DNA of 64,000 nucleotides from Aspidiotus rigidus (GCA_035079385.1 JAVHKY010000010.1:1550001-1614000); one strand, 5' to 3'; positions 1 to 15,188 are shown, counted from the stretch's first letter. Notes: generated by a model not told the origin, from the letters alone. Program-made: numbers and translations.

Positions 1-1810
<1,810 letters not shown>

Positions 1811-2110
1811 GCCTAGGGAACCTGTTTTATGGGAGTCACTCGCGTACAGTGTCAAGCTCAGGGGACTTTGTCTAAGTTCCACCCCCATCATAACATAGCT
1901 TTAAAGTCAAAACTTTTTTTAGTCCCACTACTATCATAATAGCTTCAAACTCGAAATTTTTCCAAGTCCCTTTCCCATCATATTGTGTAGCTTGAAAGTC
2001 GAAATTATTCGAAGTCCTCCTCCTATCACTTAGAGCGTAGAAGTCGAAATTGTAACAGGGAACCTATTTTATGGGAGGCTTTTCAAGAAAACGCCGTGCG
2101 TCTGGCAAAA
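1811..2110. repeat. fragments of the CAGGGAACCTG repeat family
   Basis: Two copies of the AGGGAACCTRTTTTATGGGAG terminal motif (about 1815 and 2056) flank degenerate units of the type 'aagtcccnnnnctatcat...gtcgaaatt', the reverse orientation of the 45-bp unit seen at 25.5-26.2 kb. After the second motif come 'gccgtgcg' and 'aaaaacttggaaaa', as at 17.2, 24.9, 25.4, 52.8 and 54.4 kb. Confidence 0.75.
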
Positions 2111-2833
2111 ACTTGGAAAATTTTGAATCTCGAGCTATAAACCTAATCTTGTCCAACATTGAACCACTCTGACATGAGAATGTAGAATCTTCATCTGTTT
2201 TTCTGCAATAGTTTTTCTTTCTTTCTCGCTTCGTTTTCTAAATTTTCTGTTTCAGTTGGTCGTGTGATTTCCTTTTTTTTTTTTTTTTTAATTATCGGAC
2301 TGACCATCCACGTTCGACAGCTAGTTCTTTTCTTCTCTCCCCACTGCGAGAGTACCATAGGTGTATAGATAAGAACGTAGTCTATCTCCGCACAAAGAGT
2401 CACAGTGCACATTCGGTCATTTAAAGTTCATCTGAGTCTATTAGTGTAGAATCAAGGACAGTTTGTTCGTTACCTATTAGTGAATCCATTCCCGGTCCGT
2501 CTCGAGAATGCTCATGTTCCACCAATGCTTTGCTATTGACGGTCAGATGACACCTCGAGATAGAGATGTTCTCCTGGATGTATCGTGTTGTATGAGACTC
2601 TGGCTGGGTAAGGGAAGGGCGAATAGCCTTGGTCGAAAAATGTTTCAAATGTCCGTCAAATTGTTATCCCCAAGGAAAAAACTCGAAATCCAAAAACATT
2701 GGACCCATCCGCTCACCCACATGGGCTGCAGAGTCATTTTTAGGTCTAAAATCCAAATGGCGGTATCTCAGGCACTAATGATCGCACAGCAATGTAACTT
2801 GGGGACATATGTGAACGTTCAATCATGGTATTT

Positions 2834-3580
2834 TGACATGTTCCATGTCTTTTCTCTCGCCGGACCCCGATTTTGAAACTCGCGAGTACACCCCCCCCCC
2901 CTCCCCCCGTCAAGAGAAATCTCTACCCCGTGGGTGATTCAGAAATTCGCGAGTACACCCCGCGTAATAATAATAAATAATTAATTAATTAATAATTAAT
3001 TAAATAATTAAATAAATAAATGTTTAAATAATTAATATAATTAATAATTAGAAAATCTCTACCCCTTGGGTGATTCAGAAATTGACGAGTACACCCCGCG
3101 TAATAATAATAAATAATTAATTAATTAATTAATAATTAAATAATTAAATAATTAATATAATTAATAATTAGAAAATTTTCTAAGTCCCTCTTCCTATCAT
3201 CTATGGCTGGATAGTCGAAATTTTTCCAAGTCCCCTACACTTGAATTGTCTCATACCATTCCAATACAACAGCCAGACAGGGAGCGAACGAGCGGAGCGA
3301 GTTCGCGCTACCTCATATTTCTCATAGAAGACTTGAATTTTCTCGTACCATTCCAATACAACAGCGAGATCGCTCGTTCGCCCCACGAAAGTTGATACCT
3401 CAAAATATAGAACACCCACAATTACCTCAAAATATTTCTCATAGAAGACTTATACGACGCCAAGATAGGTAAAGGGGTAAACGAATAATATCTCACGAAC
3501 ACTTGACCTCGTAGAAGCCTAGACTGAAATATTTCAAGATGACTTATAAAATATAAAAGACATGGAACATGATTTTCATT
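2834..3580. repeat. secondary insertion inside palindromic copy A
   Basis: This block has no counterpart at the equivalent place in copy B (about 19430). Its borders 'gacatgttccatgtctttt' (2836) and 'aaaagacatggaacatg' (3557) are inverted. It contains a C tract, two copies of a sequence around 'gtacaccccgcgtaataata' followed by AATT-rich low complexity (2940-3170), and duplicated text around 'ccattccaatacaacagc' (3260 and 3350). Confidence 0.6.
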
Positions 3581-5214
3581 TATTTGACTATGCCAGAAAA
3601 TTTTATATCTGAAGATGTGCACCTGCAATTTTTTGCAAAAAAAATCGTTCATATTCCTTAGTTTCTAGCAATAACAAAACATCAAACTCGAATATTAAAA
3701 AAAATCGGGGAGGGGCACTTCCCAGGCACCTGGGGAAAATCATTCATTTGAAACGCCATATACCCTCTACTACAACATTGAACATACATTAGTATTGTAG
3801 TCCTTTGTGAGGTGGAACATTTCCAAAGAAATCAATATTTTTAATGAATTTCTGTGATTGTTCCATAAATAGCGGGGTGAACTACGAGTGCTACCGCAAG
3901 AGACCGCGTGAAATCAATAGTCAATGTTGGGGCTGAAAAATACGCTCTCCTCTGTGGGATGAAATGGGAATGTAGATAGACCAAAAATATATTTTCAGTA
4001 TTTCGTTTATCGATTTGATCAATTCTCATATAAACACATCCACGGATTAGGTGAAGTGCTTAAGATTGAGAAAAATAGTTGAAAAATTCTCCAGTCGCTG
4101 GAACAGTCTGAAAATAGTATAGAAGTGAGAAAATCCACTTTTTCACCCTGGAGGACCGTGAGTTTTGGTATTTAATTCATCAATTAGGTCGATTATAATG
4201 TAAATACGTCCACCGAGTATGAAAAAAATAATAAAAAAATTCTCCAGTCGCTGGAACGCCCTGGAAATGAAAAATAATCGAGAAAATCAACTTTTTCACT
4301 CTGGAGGACTTGTGAGTTTTGGTATTTCGTTCATCAATCAGGTCGATTTTAATGTAAACACGTCCACCGAGTTCGAAAAAAAAATGGTCCAAAAATTCTC
4401 CAGTCACTGGATCGTTCTGGAAGTGATAAATAATCGAGAAAATCAATTTTTTAAACCTGGTAGACCGTGATTTTTGATGGTATTTTATTTATCAATTTGT
4501 TCAAACCTTACGTAAATACATCACCCTCCAAGTTGTAAAAAAATGGTCAATAAATTTTCTAGTCGCTGGAACGGTTTTGAAATTGTAATAAGTCTAGAGT
4601 ATCCACTTTTTCAACTTGCAGAACTGCAATTTTTCATATTTCGTTAATCAATTATGTCAATTCTTATGCAAACACATCCGCTGAGTTGTAAAAAGACAGT
4701 CAATAAATTCTCCAGTCGCTGGAACGGTCTAGAAATAGTATCAAATCCAGAAAATCCACTTTTTCATCATGAAGAGCCGTGATTTTTGGTACTTTGTTTA
4801 TCAATTAGGTCATTTTTTACGTAAATAGGACCGTACTTCGAAACAAATAGTCAATAAATTCTCCAGTCACTGGAACAGTCTGAAAATAGTGAAAAATTGA
4901 ATTATCCACTTTTTTAACTAGAAAAACCGTGATTTTTTATATTCTTTTTACCAATAAGGTGGAAATTTATGTAAACACATCCGCCAAGTTGAAAAAAAAT
5001 CGTCAATAAATTCTCCAGTCGCTAGAACGGTCTAGAAATAGTAGAACATCAAGGAAGGCCTCTTATTCAAGCTGGACGACCGTAATTTTAGGCTATTCGT
5101 TCATTGGTATAGTCAATTCTTATAAGGACAATTACGCCGATTTTTGAAAAAATTGAAAAAAATTCTCTAGGCGTTGGGACGCCCATGAAATATTAAAAAA
5201 TCAAAGATACACAC

Positions 5215-5600
5215 CCGCCGCCAGGATTCATTTGTTACTTTTGTCCCCTGGAGTCGTCGCAGTATAAATTGTTTTACTGGTAGCCGTGCACTCGCATGAT
5301 GTGGAGGAATCACCTTCCGAGACACAATAGAAGACAATCAGCATCTCCTTGTATTGCCATCCTCATAAACTCCAATATTTGACGCATTGTCATTTCAACT
5401 CGAGAGGAGATTCCTCCACTTAATGCAAGCGCACGGCTCCTACTAACACAGTTTGTACCACTACGACTTCAGGAGAACATAAATAAACACTCAATATTTT
5501 AAAGTTAAGGAAATGAATCATAGGGGTAGGTGTGAATCTTTGGTTTCTTACAATTTCCAGAGCGTCCCAACGACTAAAGAATTTTTTTCAATTTTTCTAA
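5215..5600. repeat. conserved core of palindromic element A
   Basis: This 385-bp core recurs reverse-complemented at about 20450-20835 and, diverged, at about 30200-30410. It is an imperfect inverted repeat (for example 'ccgtgcactcgcatgatgtg' pairs with the complement of 'cacttaatgcaagcgcacgg'). The loop is bounded by 'gacaat' and 'attgtc'. Confidence 0.85.
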
Positions 5601-7107
5601 AACTCGGCATACGAGTTCACAAAGAATTGACCGAATCAATGGATGAATGGCCAGAAATGGTTCTCTCTCAAGGTTGAAAAGGGGGATGTCCTTGATTTTC
5701 TACTATTCCCAGACTGAAGCCCTTGGAGGATTTGTTGAATGTTTTTTTCAAACTCGGTCGATATATTTACATGAAAATTGACTTAATTGATAAACAAAAT
5801 ACCAAGAATCAAGGTTGTCCAGCTTGAAAAAGGGGATTGTCTTGACTTTCTATTATTTCTAGACCGTTCCAGCGACTGGAGAATTTATTGACCATGTTTT
5901 TTTCCAAATCGGTGGCCGTATTTACATAAGAATTGACCTTATTGATCAACAGAATATGAAAAATCACAAAAGTGGATTACCTCGAGTTTTTACTGTTTCC
6001 ATGCCATCCCAGAAACTGGAGAATTTTTCGATCATTATTTTCCAACTCAACGCAAGTATTTAAGTAAGATTCGACGTAAATACCAAAAATCCAGCTCTCC
6101 ATATTGAAAAAGTGAACTTCCTTGACTTTCTTCTTATTTCCAGACTGTTCCGGCAACTGGAGAATTTTTTGACTATTTTTTTCAAACTTTGTGGACATGT
6201 GTACTTTATAATTGACCTATTTGATGAACGAAATACCAAAACTCACAGTCCTCCAGAGTGAAAAAGTTGATTTTCTCGATTATTTGTCATTTCCAGAGCG
6301 TTCCAGCGACTGGAGAATTTGTTTACTATTTTTTTCATACTGGGTGGACGTATATTTACATTATAATCGACCTAATTGATGAATGAAATACCAAAACTCA
6401 CGGTCCTCCAGGGTGAAAAAGTGGATTTTCTCACTTCTATACCACTTTCAGACTGTTCCAGCGACTGGAGAATTTTTCAATTATTTTTCTCAATCTTAAG
6501 CACTTCACCTAATCCGTGGATGTGTTTATATGAGAATTTGATCAAATCGATAAACGTAATACTGAAAAAATATTTTTGGTCTATCTACATTTCCATTTCA
6601 TCCCACAGAGGAGTGCGTATTTTTCAGCTGGAACATTGACTATTGATTTCAGGCGGTCTATTGTGGTAGAAGTCGTAGTTCACCCCGTTATTCATGGAAA
6701 AATCACAGAAATTCATTAAATATTGATCACCGAGGACTATGGTACTAATGTGTGTTGTAGTAGAGGGTATGGCGCTTGTGCCTGCCCCCACGATTTCTTT
6801 TTAACATTCGAGTTTGAAGTTTTGTTATTGCTAGAAACTGGGGAAAATATAAATGATTTTTTTTTTAAAACATACCTTAGTTCACATATACTAGAATGTC
6901 CCCAAGTTACCTTGCTGTGCGATCATTATTGCCTGAGATACCACCATTTGGATTTTAGGCCTAAAAATGACTCTGCAGCCCATATGGGTGAGCGGATGGG
7001 TCGAATTTTTGGGGTTTCGAGTCTTCTCATTGGGGACAACATTTTGACGGACATTTGAAACATTTTTCGACCAAGGCCGTTATCCTCCCTTACCCGGCTA
7101 GAGCCTT

Positions 7108-9660
7108 CACGCCCCATAAGTGAAAGAAGAAACTTCTACCTGGACGTCGGTGCTAAGGGAGATCACTCATTTAAAGGACAGATGTAGGTAGGTTTAAATC
7201 GTTGTAGACAGTAAAGGAATACACCACAACCTCACGTATTCAAAAAAACTTTACCGTTATCGTACACGAGTATTGGATGAGTCTAGAGAGAAAGTGAGCG
7301 AAATGGATAAGAAAAAAAAATTGCGCAGAAGGTCGTACGCGTATAAGGTCCATCATTAATAGTGCCCGTAATGGAGGGTGTAAATTACGTTCGGTCTGGG
7401 ATATTAACATTTTTAGGCCGCGTAATTACCATCGTCATGGAACCGTTTAATACTATCGTCACGCCGTGGTAAACTTATCGAGAGCGTTTAATTTTATCTG
7501 TCTATTGTCTTCTTCCCTCTTTATTTGCTTTTTTTTTTCTCCAATGCTGACGTTTTATTTTTCCATAATTTCATCGTCCTTGTCAGCGTTATCATGGATA
7601 AAGTAACTTTGCAGCGAGTCGACGTTTTTATCTGAGCAGCTGGAGAGAAAATTTGTGTTACTTCGGCTGCAGTCATTGAAAGTCATTTTAATAACTCACC
7701 GTCCTCCTTAATAGTTTAGATGGTAAAATTTTCTAGAACATCGATGGGCTTTTATTATTATAGTGCTCTCATCGCTTATTACTCAATTGCACTAGAAGTT
7801 AATGAGACAGCGTACCGTTAATCGTTGACTCGATTTTTTCGTCTTGTATACAGTACGTTTTTTGATTTTTTTTTTTCTTATCAATGAATGTACGCCTATT
7901 TGTGTGCAAAAAGAATGTCTCCCTTAGGTAATCTTGTGTATAACGAGGTCAGTGAGAATTTCCTTTCGCCACTCGATATAGAATAATTTTCGACAATTTC
8001 GGTTAGGTACTAAGAAAGTGAATTTAATAGAAATACCGATTTTTTTTCTTGTCTTTAAGTTTTATGTTTCCCTCTGCCCTCATGCGGGTACTGGTGAATG
8101 AACTATTCCCGCGAATTTTCTTCCATAAAAGCTTCTAAAGTGACTTTCACGAGCACTTCTATGACGTGAATTCTGTACATTTCACGTTTACATAATAACG
8201 TAAAGTTCTGAAAGTTCGTACGCCTACGATCGTAAGATTACGAATTAAAAAATTTTGAAACGTCGTTACCAACTTAATCACTTTCTAAAAAATAATATTA
8301 AAATAGTAATTACAGAACGACAAATCGTGAAAAGTTTTGGAAATGGTCAAATTAGCAAAAAGAAAACGTGAACTTTATTACAAATTTAATTTGCTTAAAT
8401 AAAGACTGCTTTTATTTTGCTGAGCAGCACAATGCGAACATGACTAACAGTTCTTGAGAGCAAGGGAATGGCTTTGAAATCGTTTGAGGACAAGAATTCA
8501 GATAAGAAGTTGGAAGTTCACGGCTTTAGAAGCGGGACTAATCGCGGGCATGATCGAAAGATGCTAAGAGCATTTAATCCCTGCTCTACAGGGATCAATC
8601 AGATAAGAAATTATTAACTTTTCGATTTCGATAATCAATTACTATTAATTCTACGAGGAAGTTCTTTTGATCTGAAAATTTTTCCAGCTTCACTATCTAT
8701 AAAGTTCCTCTTGTGCTAAAAACATTGGGACATCGGAAGGTGAGTAACGATTTTTTTTGCCAAAATTTCAAACCCTCCGATGATGTCATAAGATGAGCCT
8801 GGTTTTGAGATTTGTGTCATACCATAGGGTTTTCTGACCTCATAAGCGGTATTTGTTTGCGTTAGATTAAGAGATCAATAATACAGATGAGTATAGGCAG
8901 CTAGACTAGTATTAATGAAACTCTTGTCAATTCACCTCGCAAACTTCGCAGTCTCCGCAGCACGTTTATATGTCGTATTCATTCAAGATGAGGAGGAGAA
9001 CCTTCAGTGTCGGGATATGACCGATCGAGAGTTGGCAGAGGGTAAAAGGCGAGCCGACAGTCATATAACTCCTCAAAATTTTTGAAATTCGGTAAAACGA
9101 AGGTTCCAAGGATGGAATTCTGACCCATTTTGATACCCGGCGTACGCAGGTAAGGATGGAACTAGGATTACTAGGACACTGTAACGAGAAATATAATCGG
9201 ATTCCATCTTGTGTAGGAGAAAGTCTGCAGCTAATGGCTACCTCTGCATCGTTTTTCTGTGCTGTGATGACGCTGTGGTTCATTAATGATGTCATTCTAC
9301 GTCGCACTTGGTAAAAGGGCAGCCATCAGTTGGATTAGCATCATTGTGTATACCTAGTCAATTTGATGACGTCATATATTAAGTATTTCTCCGGGCTTGA
9401 TGAAAATGTCGTTTGATAGGAGGAAGGAGGGGGGGGGGGGAGGACTGAATAAGAATTTTGTTTGCCAAAATTCTCGAATCAGAATGTCCTTGACTTACTT
9501 TAAGAACTGGAGAAAATATCGAGTTTAGAGTTGAAATGCATATAATTTAGATGTAAGGGGTAATTAGGGGGTCTAGATTAGACATGTTTCTTTTCTTAAG
9601 GCTATAGGTTTACACTTTGATTAATTTTGTGATGGTCTTGTAGACCTTGCATCTAACTGG
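7108..9660. other. non-coding, nothing recognised
   Basis: No credible coding frame was found. There are a few T tracts and a G11 tract near 9430. A zinc-finger exon of Rim could be hidden in this or a neighbouring stretch, but I did not find one. Confidence 0.45.
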
Positions 9661-10660
9661 CCGGCCTTATGACCGGTGCTGGGTTCACAAAAATACTGGG
9701 AAAAGGGAATCAAGCTCGTCTAGGATACGTACAACACCATGCTATATTAGGTGGCGGGGTGTCTTACCAGCCTAGTTTGGTCAATTGTCATCCACTTCTT
9801 CTTCTTCTTCCTCCCTCCTCCCTCCTCCCCCCTCCCTCCTATCCATACTACATTCAAAACATTGATCCACGACGTAAGAAAGGAAAGCATTAGAGGAGAT
9901 GGGCAAGGTGGCCCAGTCTGTTTTTCTTAGGCTGGTTTTATCGATTCTCTTTGCCCATATTTGGTCAATACATATTCTTTTCCACAATATTGATACGAGA
10001 ATTCGGAAAAGGCTACCTTGAGATAGTAGAGAGTGGTGTATCACTAAGCGTCAATCCCTAGGCCGGTTTGGTTACCTGTCTTCTTCTTCTCCTCGACGAC
10101 CTTACGAGAACGACTTTAAAGTTTTGGAACAGTGAATTTGATAGGAGACTCTTTACACACCAGCAGAAAGGGGTGAAGTTAGTATGACCTTGACCTATAA
10201 AGGGGGAGTAATTTGAATGTTTTCCTCGTGACTACGAGCCATTTGAATAGAATAGGAGGAATAGTACAGCATGTAACAGATTAGAGAGTCCAGAACTAGA
10301 GTTTTATTATCGAAATTTTTAGTCAGATGACTAGAGAAACACCACAACGAAAAAGAGGTAGAACAGAAATGAAATAAAAATAAAATAAAATAAAATATAA
10401 AATTAAGGAAAATTGGTCAAAATAATTATAATGACAAAATTTGTCGAGAATATAAATTTAGATTAGTTCCGAGGACTAGTCGTTCGACCGGTTTCGATAG
10501 ATCTGGCGTCTATCATCATCAGAAAAGAATTGAATGAAAGCATTGAAACTGGTAAGGAGATGAAAGAAGGTTGAACGAGGGGATGAGGTCAAGACAGGAA
10601 GTGCTGATTAAAGTTGTACAATTTCGACTATCGAACAGTTTATGGTAGGAGAGGGAAATG
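9661..10660. other. non-coding with CTT/CCT low complexity
   Basis: A pyrimidine-rich tract (ctt and cct repeats, about 9795-9842) gives an artefactual open frame rich in L, P and S. The rest is unremarkable, apart from an AAAAT-rich run near 10370. Confidence 0.5.
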
Positions 10661-10960
10661 GAAAAATGTCGTCTCTCGAGCCATATATGATAGGAATTTT
10701 TCTAAGTCCCCCTTCCATCATATATAGCTCGAGAGTCAAAATTTTTCCAAGTCCCCCTCCTATCATAATATACCTCGAAAAATTTAGACTCTCAAACTAT
10801 ATTATAATATGCTTCTAGTAGGTCTAGGCCCTCTTTATACTAGCTTTATCTAGGTCTAGGCTTCCTTGAATTCTCAATACCTAATCCCATATGACTCACG
10901 AAACAGGTTCCCTGCGTTCCTCATTTAACATTGTTAAGGAAGCCGTCGTTTTTTTCTTGA
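10661..10960. repeat. CAGGTTCCCTG family element, right-end type
   Basis: Contains two or three degenerate 45-bp units ('ctcgag', 'tatatatgatagg', 'aagtccccctcc') and then the terminal block 'aaacaggttccctgcgttcc' followed by 'ttaaggaagccgtcgtt'. The same terminal block lies at 26262-26310. Confidence 0.8.
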
Positions 10961-12419
10961 TTAGGGAAGTTCAAACTATGATGAACAATATTCAACAGAT
11001 TCTTAACCAGTCTGCGGATTTTCATTCTTTGCATTTCGGCCGGCTAGACATCGAATCTATCCCACTGTGACATCTCAGCTGACCATATGGAATCAATACA
11101 GGATAAGCGTTGAAGGTGAGAGAAAATATTGAAATGATGGAGACTGCCTCTCAAGGAGGAGCAGAGATTAGAGAATAGATTGGGTACTTAACAGTTGAGA
11201 ATTAGTAGTTGGACAACTTTGAGGAATTATAGGCTTGGCGGGTTAAATATCTACCTATAAGAATTCTGTTCATAGGAAGGGTATTTTTGCTTGTATTATT
11301 ATACCATCGATGATAGAATTTTACAAGAGCAATGTTTTATCGCAAATTTTACGGCAATAGTTTTAATGCGGAATAAAGTATACAGTCTCAATTAAACACT
11401 AACGCTTAATACGGCAATTACTGTAAAAAGAAAGTGGACAATTATACTGTTCAAAAAGCACACCAAATAAATCTCAAACGTTATAAATCTCCCTAAAACT
11501 CATTTCTAGTGATATTTGTTAGAGGCTATACGCAGAGAGAGATCAGGAGAACAATAATTGAATGAGATATTTCGCAAAAGACATCAGAAGACTATAAGAT
11601 TTGTAAAAATATCGTGATTTTCAATAGGCCCTGCACCTGATGTTTTTATGGGTTCAACTCTCCAGTTTAGATTTGGTGGCCATTAATATTTCACATCTTA
11701 AGCTACTGTATTATTTGGTAGCCATTAGTATTTGTAACACAATTATTTTTATACCGAGGTATTTTCATTGTAAATTACGCTATGTGTCAGAAAAATCTAA
11801 AAAAAAAATTTTGCGTTCTGAAGCCTTTTTATAATATAAATGTAATAGATACTACACGTATGTCAATCTAAATTGAAAATTTACAAGAGGAAGTACTTTT
11901 TTCTGGTAAATTTAATGTATATTATTTTTGCACTGATGTATTTTCATTGTAGGTGCGCGATTTACTATTAAAAAAATGAATAATTAATAAATTAATTAAT
12001 TTTTGTCGGATATCCCGCTTCTGAAAAAGTTTCCATAAGTTTTTTAGTACCTAGTTGATTTATAGAGACCATTTGTAATAGATTTTTTCCAGGTTCATAT
12101 TATTTTTGATAGAATTAAAAAATGATAATTCATCTTTACAAATTCTCACTCCAAGTAATGCCTAATGTGAATCAATTCAATTAATATGAAAATATTCGAA
12201 TATGTGAGGATATAACCGACCATACGAACTACGAAGTTTCATTCAGTTATGTTTCTGCTTGTTGCACAGTCATAATTATTACAAATACGAATACGCGCCT
12301 CTGTCGAGGAGAGAAGACGAACGTCTACGTTTTACGTGGTATTGTTGTGTGACTTTACTACTCGCAGAGAACGAGCCGAGCCCGAGTTCTTATAAGGCAT
12401 TTTCGTTGCGTATCTCACT
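10961..12419. other. non-coding 5' side of the U4 gene
   Basis: AT-rich, with no coding signal. Just before U4, the block around 'gagttcttataaggcatttt' (about 12385) sits where a proximal sequence element of an insect snRNA gene would be expected. That assignment is by position only. Confidence 0.4.
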
Positions 12420-12562
12420 AACTTTGCGCAGTGGCAGTATCGTAACCAATGAGGCCCAGCCGAGGTGCGATTATTGCTAGTTGAAAACTATTACCAATAC
12501 CCCGCCTAGTGGACGTGAAATATCGTCCGCTATGGCAATTTTTGCAGGCTCGATAAGAGCTT
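12420..12562 (+). ncRNA. U4: U4 spliceosomal snRNA
   Basis: U4 pairs with U6 in the U4/U6 di-snRNP and tri-snRNP and is released on spliceosome activation. The sequence shows the conserved 5' segment (TTTGCGCAGTGGCAGTATCG), the 5' stem-loop with AATGAGG and CCGAGG forming the kink-turn bound by the 15.5K protein and Prp31, the U6-pairing stretch GATTATTGCTAGTTGAAAAC, CCAATACCCCGCC, the Sm site AATTTTTG and a short 3' stem around 'ggctcgataagagct'. The length, about 143 nt, is normal for U4. No key segment is missing, so it looks functional. It lies on the same strand as Rim, upstream of the first exon I found. One copy is visible; the exact 3' end is estimated from the last stem. Confidence 0.95.
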
Positions 12563-13855
12563 AATTATGCTCCTGAACATTGTTTTCATTTCTCGTTACT
12601 TGTAGGGTTGCGTGTTATTTACGTAGACAAGACATGTTATGAGGTACACACTCGAACACATCGATAGCTTTATTTAAGATTGCTATCACCCGTACTTAGA
12701 GATGATTGATTACTACTTTGTCGTTCGAATCAGTACGAAATAATTGTGAGTGTAATTATCTTCATGCACACGGTCACCATGTGGCGATGACGATACGACA
12801 TAATCAGCAATTACAGACTGCTTTAACCCAGGCAAATTAGCTTTAAAGTGAGACAAAATCGCTACCTGACGTTTGTTCGCGCAGATGTGTTCATCGAGGT
12901 GCCCACAATGAGAATCCAAAAATTTTATCCCTCACCGATGCCGCTACCATCAGGGAGGCGGAATGTCTCAATTTTTAATTTTTTTGATACTCTACTCCAA
13001 AATTATTGTACGTAAAAAATGAACTCCCTACGAGTATATTCCAATGAGTGAAAGTCGCACAGCAATTTTTTTTTTTTTTTTTTTTTAAATCTAACGTGAA
13101 TAAACTTATTTTCTATGCAGGATATCACGGGATGAGCTAGTAGGCCTAGTACTTTATTTTCAATTTATCGCTAAGACTATTATTACGTAAGAAGAGACGA
13201 ATTTTTTAAATATTTTGGAGTTCCAAGGTGAGTTGGTGATTTGAGGGTTTGGTGTACTTGAGACATCTGGATAGTATATGCGCCACTGTAATACGTTGTT
13301 GGCTCAGATGAAATTTGAGAAGATATTTTTTCAATTCGTCTTGAAATTTTTGTAATTTTTAACATAATTCAGCATGAATCGATCGTAATTCGCGAAATCT
13401 ATTTTGAGAGCAAAATTTGGAAAGTACTGAGGTCTGAGACATACCAATAGTCAAGTCGGGTGCATTTGAAAGCAGCATGTGTCCAACAATCTACGGTATA
13501 GGGACGAAAAAATATAGAGGATAGTAGGCTAGCTGAGTGACAGGAAGAATTTTAAAATTACGTGAACTGTTTCCTTCAACTTGAAATTAAATAATTTAAA
13601 TTTTTCTACGAGTATCATATCTTCGTCGGCGATAATAATGAGTCGCGAAGTCATAGTCAAATGAACTTAACATTCTGCCCAATAATCTCCCTAATGACGA
13701 GAAAGTCGACATTCCGTCGATTTTGTTGCTGAATTAAGACTTTCTGTCAAAATGCACTGAAAAAAATTTAGGAATCCGAAAGTTTTGCAGTTCCGTGTGA
13801 AACGACTAATCTTATGAGTGTACGCATTAGATCTGATCGACTCCTAACATATATA
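12563..13855. other. non-coding, nothing recognised
   Basis: Contains a T19-type tract near 13070. No coding signal and no clear repeat relationship. Confidence 0.45.
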
Positions 13856-14110
13856 TGGTTCCTCATCATCATATATAGCTCGAGAGTTGAAATTTTTTCA
13901 ACTCCTTCTTTTATCATATGAAGCATCTTAATTGTCATCATAATATGGTGGACCAAAATGATATCTGTTCTAGCGTAAAACGCAAAACGTTAGATCCATA
14001 CTTTAAATACGCAAAATTTGTATCTCAATTTTATCTTCTATTTGAGCCCTTACCTAACTTTCTACCACTTATCTGAGCTGAGTTATAGCTAAAAATGCAT
14101 CAAAAATTGA
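13856..14110. repeat. 45-bp unit fragments and a partial MITE copy
   Basis: 13856-13930 holds two units of the 'tatatagctcgagagtygaaatttttt' type. 13933-14090 matches one arm of the inverted-repeat element at 48322-48735, including 'acgcaaaacgttagat' and 'aaatttgtatctcaatttta'. Confidence 0.7.
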
Positions 14111-14599
14111 TCAATTTGCTAAAATTGTCAAAAATTGAAAATGGTTCAATTTTTCGTATTTTACTTGATTGGAAAGGGAAATTAAAAGCTGATTCCGAAA
14201 AAAATACCTGGATATCTTCTAAGTTGCGATCTGATGACCTCGTTGAGAAGTTCAGAGAACTGATTTCGTCAAAAATCGGTTTCTATGATGTCACAATCTA
14301 ATGACGTCATAGAACAATCTCGGGGGGGGGGGGGGGATTTCGAAAAATTTGCCGTGCGCTATCCAGTAAAAAATTTAAATTGGCAAAAATAATTCAAATC
14401 CAACACCCCTCTCCCAAGTTCCAGCGGTATAAATAGTCTATGTTCAAGAAAGATCGAAATTCATCCAAGTCCCCATCCTGTCATATGTCGACATTTTTTC
14501 AAGTCGTTCTCCTATCATCATCATCAAGGCAAGGATATTTTTTCGATGATTGTGATGTTACAAAAGTCGGACACGGACGCCTCTGATAGGATTGCTCTC

Positions 14600-14900
14600 C
14601 CAGCAAAAAACGACGGTTTCCTTAACGAAGTTGAACGAGGATCGCAGGAAACCTGTTATATGAGTCAAATTGGTTATGGTATTGAGAATTCAAGGGTGCC
14701 TTGACCTAGGATGAAACTAGTAACGTCATCAGTGACTTTCACCTATTTTAGAACTTCTATAGTTCGAGAGTCGAAATTATTCCAAGTCTCCCTCCTGTTG
14801 TGTGTAGCTCGGAGGTTGAAATTCCAAGCCATATGAGAAAAAATTTCGACTATCGAGCTATATATGATGGGAGGGCGACTTGTAAAAATCTCGACTCTTT
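14600..14900. repeat. CAGGAAACCTG family element fragment
   Basis: The left-end block 'gacggtttccttaacgaag' followed by 'caggaaacctgttatatgag' matches the inverted terminal repeat of the element at 25010-26310. Degenerate 45-bp units follow to about 14900, in both orientations. Confidence 0.75.
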
Positions 14901-15188
14901 ATCAGTCATCTTGAAATATTCTTAGGCTTCTTCTAGGTCAAGTGCTCGTGAGATATTACTTCACTTTTGCCCCGACTTTCATTGAACTACACACCTTTTG
15001 TGACGCTTCTGAGAAAGTCTATAGAGCAATTATCTACATTTGTGGGGAAAATATTTCGAGCTATTTTTATGGGGCGAAAGTCTGATATGATATATTTTGT
15101 GTTACCACCTTTCAGCTTTTGTGGGGCTCACTCGCGGTCGTCTTTTCCTGGTTTAGCTAATATGGAATATTTTGGACTATCGCATATA

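Larger units (their letters stand above)
2595..7107. mobile_element. large palindromic (hairpin) element, copy A
   Basis: The ends are mutually inverted: an 'agccgggtaagg'-like terminus at about 2600 and its reverse complement at about 7090, followed inward by matching arms such as the blocks around 'ctgcagagtcatttttaggyc' near 2730 and 6960. Each arm contains tandem units about 145 bp apart, each with 'ctccagtcgctggaac' (left arm, 4090-5050) or its complement (right arm, 5860-6480). A core at 5215-5600 is itself imperfectly palindromic. A different repeat, bounded by inverted 'gacatg(t)tccatgtc'-like ends, interrupts the left arm at about 2834-3580. No open frame resembles a transposase. It resembles a non-autonomous DNA element, but I cannot assign a superfamily. 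Confidence 0.85.

Noticed and set aside
9669..10044. Leu/Pro-rich frame
   Set aside because: Caused by the CTT/CCT microsatellite-like tract.
13183..14301. Short frames near the 13.9-kb repeat
   Set aside because: They overlap repeat-family sequence and lack any domain.
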